From: Rhodospirillum sp.
Lineage (GTDB): Bacteria; Pseudomonadota; Alphaproteobacteria; Rhodospirillales; Rhodospirillaceae
Assembly (NCBI GenBank): GCA_021741145.1
Contig: JAIOYK010000022.1
Location: 1-64,000 of the forward strand
Reading direction: 5' to 3'
Length of the DNA: 64,000 nucleotides
Made by a program: the position numbers and the translations under genes. Position 1 is the stretch's first letter, and every line of letters starts with the position of its first letter. The notes beneath the pieces are model-generated. The model saw nothing but the letters and a program-made list of their open reading frames with translations. It was not told the origin of the DNA and made no database searches. Positions 58,869-64,000 of the stretch are shown in pieces.

Positions 58869-59487
58869 GGCGCCGCGGAGGCTCATCGTTGGGATCAGCG
58901 GGGCGTCTGGCGCCGTCTACGGAATCCGTGCCCTCGAGATCCTGCGGGACGCCGGGATCGAGACGCACCTCGTGATGAGCAAGGCCGCGGAACTGACCCT
59001 GACCCTCGAAACCGGGCTCAAGGGCCGGGACGCGCGGGCGCTGGCCTCCGTCAACCATGCCTCGGTCGACATCGGGGCGTCAATTTCCTCCGGATCGTTT
59101 CCGACCATGGGGATGCTGATCCTGCCCTGCTCGGTCCGCACCATGGGAGAGATCGCCACGGGCGTTACCGGATCCCTGATGAGCCGGGCCGCCGACGTGG
59201 TCCTGAAGGAGCGCCGCCGTCTGGTCCTCGCCGTGCGGGAAACCCCCCTTCATGCCGGGCACCTTCGGACGATGGGCCTGCTGGCGGAAATGGGGGCGGT
59301 CATCGCCCCTCCCGTCCCAGCCTTTTACGCCCATCCGGAAACGCTGTCGGAGATGGTTGATCACACGGTCGGGCGGCTGCTCGATCTGTTCGGCCTCGAC
59401 ACGGGCACCGTCCGCCGCTGGGAGGGTGGCGGATCGTCCGACCTCCGGATGGCCCGGTTGAGGTCGGTGGAAATGAAACAAGGATAG
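58861..59487 (+). CDS. ubiX: UbiX-family flavin prenyltransferase
   Basis: A 208-residue UbiX/Pad1-type protein. Motifs are I-V-G-I-S-G-A-S-G-A-V-Y-G near residue 8, S-S-G-S-F-P-T-M-G-M near 78, P-C-S-V-R-T, and R-E-T-P-L-H near 123. It attaches a dimethylallyl group to FMN to make the cofactor used by UbiD enzymes. Its ATG at 58861 lies within the last codons of the UbiD-type gene, so they form a dedicated pair for this operon. Confidence 0.92.
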   Translation: MAEAPRRLIVGISGASGAVYGIRALEILRDAGIETHLVMSKAAELTLTLETGLKGRDARALASVNHASVDIGASISSGSFPTMGMLILPCSVRTMGEIATGVTGSLMSRAADVVLKERRRLVLAVRETPLHAGHLRTMGLLAEMGAVIAPPVPAFYAHPETLSEMVDHTVGRLLDLFGLDTGTVRRWEGGGSSDLRMARLRSVEMKQG

Positions 59488-59530
59488 CTGGGATCCACCC
59501 GGCATTGGTTCAAATGGGAGATACGTCACA

Positions 59531-60550
59531 ATGATCAATCGTAGGCAACTTCTGAAGGGCGCCACGTTCGCTTCCTTGCTGGCCGCGTCCGCCAAGCTGG
59601 TTCTGTCCCCGGGGATGGCCTTCGCCCAGGACAAGCCCTTGAAAAAGTGGAGACATTGCGTAATCCGCGCCAAGGGTGACGCTGGCTTCTTCTATATCGC
59701 GAAGGATCGGGGGTTCTGGGAGGCCCATGGCCTCGACGTGGAAATCATCGAAATGAAGGGTAGCAAGGACGTGATGCGCGTTCTACTGGCCGGGGAAGCG
59801 GATTCCTCCGACCTGCCCGTGGCGGACATCATCCCCGTTTGGGAAAAGGGCGGCGACATCCATGCCCTGGGTGGAACCCTGATCGGCTTCCCCTACGCGA
59901 TCTACGCCCGCAAGGGCATCGCGTCCTGGGAGGAGCTGGCGGACAAGACCTTCGGGACCTCCTCGCCCGGCGCGGCGCCCCATATCTTCGCCCTGGCGAT
60001 GCTCGAAGCCAAAGGCATCCCCATCGACAATATCAAGATCGCCAACGCCGGTGGCAGTGTTGGCCGGATCCGCGCGCTGGCCGCGGGGACTCTGGATGCC
60101 ACCGCCGCTTCCACGGAGTTCGTGCCCGACGTGGATGAACTGGGCGTGAAGCTGATGGGGCTGGCCAAGGACGATGCGCCCATGTTCCCGCGCTTCGTTC
60201 TGACGATGACCGGAAACGTCCTCAAAGACCGGTTCGATGACGCCGCCCAGTTCGCCGCCGGATACATGGAAGGACTGCGCTACGCCGCCAGCCACCGACA
60301 GGACACCATCGAGGTCGCCGCGGAACGAACCAACGGCGACCCGTCGGACAGCCGCTACTCCTATTCCTATGACGAGATCGTGGACAACGGCATGATCTCT
60401 TTCGACATGGAAATGCCCATGGAGAAGATCGTCTGGATGCGGGACATGATGTTCAAGTCCCACCTGATCGACAGCAAGTTCGATCTGGCGCCATACCTTG
60501 ATACCCGGGTGCGGGAAGCCGCCTTGCCGCTGGTGCGGGAGAAGCTGTGA
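59531..60550 (+). CDS. NMT1/THI5-like ABC importer, periplasmic binding protein
   Basis: A 339-residue substrate-binding protein with a Tat-type signal (N-R-R-Q-L-L-K-G-A-T-F-A-S-L-L). The type-2 receptor part has A-K-D-R-G-F-W-E-A-H-G-L-D-V-E near residue 60, as in NitT/TauT-type receptors. Such importers for aromatic acids (for example phthalate isomers) occur beside oxygenase genes, so the ligand is probably the aromatic carboxylate degraded by this cluster. The start follows AAATGGGAGATACGTCAC. Confidence 0.85.
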   Translation: MINRRQLLKGATFASLLAASAKLVLSPGMAFAQDKPLKKWRHCVIRAKGDAGFFYIAKDRGFWEAHGLDVEIIEMKGSKDVMRVLLAGEADSSDLPVADIIPVWEKGGDIHALGGTLIGFPYAIYARKGIASWEELADKTFGTSSPGAAPHIFALAMLEAKGIPIDNIKIANAGGSVGRIRALAAGTLDATAASTEFVPDVDELGVKLMGLAKDDAPMFPRFVLTMTGNVLKDRFDDAAQFAAGYMEGLRYAASHRQDTIEVAAERTNGDPSDSRYSYSYDEIVDNGMISFDMEMPMEKIVWMRDMMFKSHLIDSKFDLAPYLDTRVREAALPLVREKL

Positions 60551-61419
60551 TGACCAGGGTCGGCATGGCGAAAGCGCGGGCGATCGAGGACATCGACCCG
60601 ACGCCTCTTCACCCGATCATGCGGGCGGTCGGGCTGGAGAAGGACTACCTTCTTCCCGACCGGACGATCATCCGCGTTCTCAACGACATTTCCTTCGATG
60701 TCGCCGAGGGGGAGTTCATTGTCCTGACGGGGCAGAGCGGCTGCGGCAAAACGACCCTGCTGCGGATCCTCATGGGGTTGATGCCAGCCTCCCAGGGGGA
60801 CCTCCTTGTTCGCGGCGAGCGGGTCAAGGGATGCGACCACCGCCGGGCCATGGTCTTCCAGGCGGCGGAGTTGCTGCCCTGGAGGACCGCCGTGGGCAAC
60901 GTCGAGCTGGGCCTGGAAACCCAGGGCGTACCCAAGGCCGAACGCCGCGCCACGGCGGAACGGCTGCTTGACTTGGTCGGCCTGGAACAGGCCCACCACA
61001 AGCGGCCGGACCAGATGTCAGGGGGTATGCGTCAGCGGGTTGGTCTGGCCCGCGCCCTGGCGGTGGATCCAGACATCCTGCTGATGGACGAGCCCTTCGG
61101 CGCCCTCGATGCCCACACCCGCGAGGCTCTTCAGGCCGAACTGCTGCGCCTGCACGAGGAAATGCGCAAGACCATCATTTTCGTGACCCATGACCTCGAC
61201 GAGGCCGTGCTCCTGGCCGACCGGGTCTTCGTGCTATCGCCGGTGGGGACCCTGGCCGACGTCATCGAGGTTCCGATCCCCCGGCCCCGCGGGGAACCGG
61301 AGGAACTAAGGACCAAGAAGGCCTTCGTCGATACCCGCTACAAGATCTGGCGGTCGATGAAGAGCATGGAGGGCATGACCCGTCCCCGTGTCACCGCCGA
61401 CGAGGGAGACGCGCCATGA
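60550..61419 (+). CDS. NitT/TauT-type ABC importer, ATPase
   Basis: A 289-residue ABC ATPase. Walker A is G-Q-S-G-C-G-K-T-T-L, the Q-loop V-F-Q-A-A-E-L-L-P-W is of the SsuB/TauB type, the signature M-S-G-G-M-R-Q-R and Walker B L-L-M-D-E-P-F-G-A-L-D. The ATG at 60550 shares a base with the preceding stop and has GGGAGAAG upstream. It overlaps the permease gene by four bases. Confidence 0.92.
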   Translation: MTRVGMAKARAIEDIDPTPLHPIMRAVGLEKDYLLPDRTIIRVLNDISFDVAEGEFIVLTGQSGCGKTTLLRILMGLMPASQGDLLVRGERVKGCDHRRAMVFQAAELLPWRTAVGNVELGLETQGVPKAERRATAERLLDLVGLEQAHHKRPDQMSGGMRQRVGLARALAVDPDILLMDEPFGALDAHTREALQAELLRLHEEMRKTIIFVTHDLDEAVLLADRVFVLSPVGTLADVIEVPIPRPRGEPEELRTKKAFVDTRYKIWRSMKSMEGMTRPRVTADEGDAP

Positions 61420-62192
61420 ATAACCCCAAGATCCGCAATGGTTTCGCGCCCGTGGTGTCGGTGGTGGTGCTGATCGTGGTTTGGGAAATCCTGGGGCGCG
61501 GTGGCAATCCGCTGCTGTCGTCCCACCCCAGTGCGATCATCGTGGCCTTCGCCGACAGCATCGCCTCCGGGGAGTTGGTGGAGGCGCTCAGGGAAAGCCT
61601 CGGGGCCTTGGCCGTGGGCTATCTTCTGGCGGTCCTTATCGGCGTTCCCTTGGGGATTTTCTTCGGCCGCTACCAGTTCGCGGAACGCTCCCTCGGGTTC
61701 TATTTCGTCGGCCTCGATTCCGCGCCGCTGGTGACCTTCATTCCCCTCTATATCCTTTGGTTCGGCCTGGGATTCGGCGTGAAGGTCGCGATCATCGTCA
61801 CCTTCTCGATCACGCCGATCATCATCAATACGTGGATGGGCGTGCGGGGGGTCCCGAAGACCCTGTCCGAGGTGGGCAAGGCCTTCTGCGCGTCCGAGTT
61901 CTTCGTGCTGCGCCGGATTATGTTCCCCTCGGCCCTGCCTTCGATCGTCACCGGCCTGCGGCTGGGTGTGGGGCGAGCCGTCATCGCCCTGGCGGTGGCG
62001 GAACTGTTCACGGCGATCACCGGTCTGGGCGGCATGCTGCTGCACAAGTCCGAGGATTACGACACCGCGGGAATGTTCGTTTCCATGATCGTGTTCATGG
62101 CCCTCGGCGTCGGGATCACGGTGTTCATCGGGTGGCTGGAACGCCGGGCCATGCCCTGGCATCACGCCGCCGCGGGGCACGGGGACGATTAG
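61416..62192 (+). CDS. NitT/TauT-type ABC importer, permease
   Basis: A 258-residue membrane protein of the SsuC/TauC class with about six segments. The coupling loop near residue 160 is E-V-G-K-A-F-C-A-S-E-F-F-V-L-R-R-I, and G-L-R-L-G-V-G-R-A follows. It completes the aromatic-acid importer encoded with the two genes before it. The operon reads on towards the LysR gene after a short gap. Confidence 0.92.
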   Translation: MNNPKIRNGFAPVVSVVVLIVVWEILGRGGNPLLSSHPSAIIVAFADSIASGELVEALRESLGALAVGYLLAVLIGVPLGIFFGRYQFAERSLGFYFVGLDSAPLVTFIPLYILWFGLGFGVKVAIIVTFSITPIIINTWMGVRGVPKTLSEVGKAFCASEFFVLRRIMFPSALPSIVTGLRLGVGRAVIALAVAELFTAITGLGGMLLHKSEDYDTAGMFVSMIVFMALGVGITVFIGWLERRAMPWHHAAAGHGDD

Positions 62193-62214
62193 GACTCCAG
62201 GCGGAACAGGCTCC

Positions 62215-62238
62215 GGGAGGGAACACGGCGTCCCTCCC
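62215..62238 (+). terminator. Short hairpin after the importer operon
   Basis: gggaggg (62215-62221) and cccctcccac-region cccTccc (62232-62238) form a 7-bp perfect stem with a ten-base loop between the permease stop and the LysR start. No T run follows, so it is at most a weak terminator. Confidence 0.35.
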
Positions 62239-62282
62239 ACCCTTGCCCCGCGAGGGGCGTGACCCACGGAATGGTGGTGGCG

Positions 62283-63251
62283 ATGCGGTTCGATTTGGTG
62301 GATTTGCGACTCTTTGTTTGCGTGGCCTCCTGCGGCAGCCTGACCAAGGCCGCGGAGACCTTTCCCATCGCCCTGGCGGCGGTGAGCGCGCGCATGAAGG
62401 CCCTGGAAGAATCCCTCTGCGTGCCCCTTCTGGAGCGGAAAAGCCGGGGCGTTTGCCTGACCCCCGCCGGAGAGGTCTTCCTCGAACGGTCCTTGGCGAT
62501 CCTCAAGGAGGCCTCCCGCCTCCGGGAGGATCTCCAGCAATTCGGCGACGGGACCCGGGGGACGATCAGACTGTTGGCCAATACCAACGCGATCAACGAA
62601 TTCCTGCCCGATCTGTTGGCGGACTTCCTCTCCCGGAATCCGAACATCACCATCGAGATGAAGGAAAGCACCAGCTCCGACTGCGTCAGCAGCGTCGATG
62701 CCGGAGAGGCGGACTTGGGCATCATGGCCGGACAGGTGAGCACCAGAAGACTGACCACCTACCACTTCCGGACGGATTTCCTGGTCGTGGTCACGCCCGA
62801 GAACCACACTCTGTCGAGCAAAACCTCGGTCAAGTTCCACCAGGTCCTGGACTGGGACTTCGTCGGAATGGGCGAACAGGCATCAGCCCAGCTCTGGTTG
62901 AACAAGGTCGCCCTCCTGCTCGGACAGAACATCCGCTTCCGCATCCAGTTGCATGGTTTCGACGCCATCTGCCGGATGGTCCAGGCCGGGGTGGGAGTTT
63001 CGATCATCCCCCTGACCGTGGCCATGCGCCTCAAGCAATCGACGCGCTTCGCCATCGTTACCCTGGACGAGGAATGGGCTCGCCGCGACCTCAAGCTCAT
63101 CCACCGAAACACGGATACTCTCGCCCCCCATGTCCACAAATTGACGGAATACCTGGCGAATGTGGGGAGACAAAACTTGAACGAGGAAGCTTTTTTCATG
63201 AAGAAAAGTCAGAAGCAAGAGCGAAAGCACGGACTCGCCGTCGCTCACTGA
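62283..63251 (+). CDS. LysR-family regulator of the aromatic cluster
   Basis: A 322-residue LysR-type regulator. The DNA-binding start is D-L-R-L-F-V-C-V-A-S-C-G-S-L-T-K-A-A-E, followed by A-L-E-E-S-L-C-V-P-L-L-E-R. The effector domain is complete. The ATG at 62283 gives the usual LysR N-terminus; a GTG at 62259 or ATG at 62271 would add 4-8 residues. Lying at the end of the importer operon and before the ferredoxin gene, it probably responds to the imported aromatic acid. The C-terminal tail is rich in lysine and glutamine. Confidence 0.85.
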   Translation: MRFDLVDLRLFVCVASCGSLTKAAETFPIALAAVSARMKALEESLCVPLLERKSRGVCLTPAGEVFLERSLAILKEASRLREDLQQFGDGTRGTIRLLANTNAINEFLPDLLADFLSRNPNITIEMKESTSSDCVSSVDAGEADLGIMAGQVSTRRLTTYHFRTDFLVVVTPENHTLSSKTSVKFHQVLDWDFVGMGEQASAQLWLNKVALLLGQNIRFRIQLHGFDAICRMVQAGVGVSIIPLTVAMRLKQSTRFAIVTLDEEWARRDLKLIHRNTDTLAPHVHKLTEYLANVGRQNLNEEAFFMKKSQKQERKHGLAVAH

Positions 63252-63399
63252 CCACCCGTATCTTTCATTTGTTTGAGAATTCGCGCGCTGCTCGTGAACA
63301 ACGAGGAGATGGTGTTTCGCGGTTTGCTTTTTGGCGTGAACGTGAGTTTGGCCGGGCGGAGTGGCCTCGGCTTTCCGAGGAAAACGAAAGGCAGAGACC

Positions 63400-63507
63400 A
63401 TGATGGTGTTCGATACAGGCGCGGCGGCCCACGCTGGCCGCGACCGACGGGGGCGGCTCGCCACGCTTTCCGCCGTCGGGGCGGATCACCCGCTGGAAAG
63501 GGAGTGA
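63400..63507 (+). CDS. Possible 35-residue small protein before the ferredoxin gene
   Basis: An open frame from ATG at 63400 (preceded by AAAGGCAGAG) to TGA at 63507 starts M-M-V-F-D-T-G-A-A-A-H and is rich in Arg and Ala. It resembles no family known to me. Its stop lies four bases before the ferredoxin ATG, so it could be a leader that couples translation, or chance. It may equally be the remnant of a gene. Confidence 0.3.
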   Translation: MMVFDTGAAAHAGRDRRGRLATLSAVGADHPLERE

Positions 63508-63511
63508 CGGC

Positions 63512-63817
63512 ATGGCCTGGCAACCCGTGGCGAACGAGGCGGATGTGATCGAGGGGGAAGTGCTTGGGACAAACGCCGGAAACACCCCCGTGGCGCTCTA
63601 CCGCGTCGACAGTGAAATCCTGGCGACCCATGACATCTGTACCCACGCCTATGCACGACTGTCCGACGGATATCTGGAGGACGGACAGATTGAATGTCCC
63701 CTGCACCAGGCCCTTTTTGACGTCAGGACCGGCGCCGTGGTGTCCGGTCCCACCCAATGCGCCCTGGCGGTCTTTCCTGTCCGCGTCGAGGACGGCCGGG
63801 TGCTGATCGATGTGTAG
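63512..63817 (+). CDS. Rieske [2Fe-2S] ferredoxin of the ring-hydroxylating dioxygenase
   Basis: A 101-residue Rieske ferredoxin. Cluster ligands are C-T-H-A-Y-A near residue 43 and C-P-L-H-Q near residue 62, with the usual strand pattern and C-terminal V-R-V-E-D-G-R-V. It carries electrons from a reductase to the oxygenase alpha subunit encoded 11 kb upstream. The start follows AAAGGGAGTGACGG. The reductase gene is not in the window. Confidence 0.92.
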   Translation: MAWQPVANEADVIEGEVLGTNAGNTPVALYRVDSEILATHDICTHAYARLSDGYLEDGQIECPLHQALFDVRTGAVVSGPTQCALAVFPVRVEDGRVLIDV

Positions 63818-64000
63818 TACTCGCCCCCTGACGGAAGCCCCGGGGGAGAGCGCCGCCTGGCCGTGGCGCGAACCGGGACGGGTCGCCGGGGGAGCGGTTT
63901 TGTGGAAATCCGGGTCACTCAGCGTCGCGGCGCGGACCGTCGCCCCGACGGAAGGGGATCCAAGGCTGGCCGGAGTCCCCGGTTTGGGCCGTGAGTGGAG
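63810..64000 (+). CDS. Partial gene of unknown function at the right edge
   Basis: An open frame starts with an ATG at 63810 inside the end of the ferredoxin gene and stays open to the edge (63 codons). It begins M-C-S-T-R-P-L-T-E-A-P and includes V-A-P-T-E-G-D-P-R-L-A-G-V. It shows no dinucleotide-binding motif, so it is not an obvious ferredoxin reductase. It may be a real co-transcribed gene, but nothing identifies it. Confidence 0.35.
   Translation, partial: MCSTRPLTEAPGESAAWPWREPGRVAGGAVLWKSGSLSVAARTVAPTEGDPRLAGVPGLGREW

Noticed and set aside
61481-63403. A 640-codon plus-strand frame spanning the permease and LysR genes
   Set aside because: It crosses two certain genes in another frame, is arginine- and glycine-rich and has no similarity to a family.
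1-64000. CRISPR array, tRNA or rRNA genes, phage or conjugation genes
   Set aside because: No regularly spaced repeats, no tRNA-like or rRNA-like sequence and no integrase, capsid, relaxase or toxin-antitoxin genes were recognised.

Overview
The window is about 64 kb of high-GC DNA from what looks like an alphaproteobacterium, probably marine or freshwater Rhodospirillales. This is inferred from the soxRS/soxVWXYZABCD-type locus, twin-arginine signals, LivHMGF transporters and acyl-CoA-rich operons; no rRNA, tRNA or phylogenetic marker confirms it. No CRISPR array, replication origin or RNA gene was seen. Almost all of it is accessory metabolism arranged in long operons.

Region 1 (1-1055) is insertion-sequence debris: the start of an IS1595-type transposase leaving the left edge, and a decayed IS1380-type transposase that itself carries a 109-bp MITE-like insertion and a 21-bp tandem duplication. 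Region 2 (1182-14321) is a thiosulfate/sulfide oxidation locus: two divergent YeeE/YedE sulfur transporters, a leftward soxS-glcG-soxR unit, and rightward soxV-W-X-Y-Z-A-B-C-D-F. SoxYZ carries the sulfur, SoxXA attaches it, SoxB hydrolyses sulfate off, SoxCD oxidises the residual sulfane, SoxV/W/S supply reductant, and SoxR is a probable persulfide sensor. The locus ends at a possible IS3-type terminus (about 14391-14423).

Region 3 (14421-28371) is a LacI-controlled operon for an unidentified sugar or polyol. A ribose-type ABC importer sits with a GMC oxidoreductase, aldehyde dehydrogenase, class III CoA-transferase, crotonase, DHDPS-type aldolase, HAD phosphatase, SDR and glycerate 2-kinase. 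Three matching operators (15489, 15573, 21109) tie it together. The combination reads like a CoA-thioester route for a carbohydrate and is the best candidate here for an undescribed pathway.

Region 4 (28817-43487) handles acyl-CoA substrates: SDR, acyl-CoA dehydrogenase and two small MaoC proteins leftward, then CoA-transferase, LivKHMGF, acyl-CoA synthetase, SDR, crotonase-like protein, DUF35 and a thiolase-fold protein lacking the usual cysteine, suggesting retro-aldol side-chain cleavage. Region 5 (43576-51115) is etfBA with a CitE lyase, a mesaconyl/itaconyl-CoA hydratase-like MaoC, a CoA-transferase, an acyl-CoA dehydrogenase, and LysR and IclR regulators. It fits itaconate, mesaconate or methylsuccinate breakdown to acetyl-CoA and pyruvate. 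Regions 4 and 5 share an 11-bp palindromic core in their control regions.

Region 6 (51455-64000) opens with a cytochrome pseudogene and a low-GC promoter stretch. A rightward aromatic-acid cluster follows: Rieske oxygenase alpha and beta, aldolase, GlcG-like protein, crotonase, SDR, UbiD-type decarboxylase with UbiX, an NMT1-type ABC importer, a LysR regulator and a Rieske ferredoxin, with another partial gene leaving the right edge. No ring-cleavage enzyme or oxygenase reductase lies inside the window.
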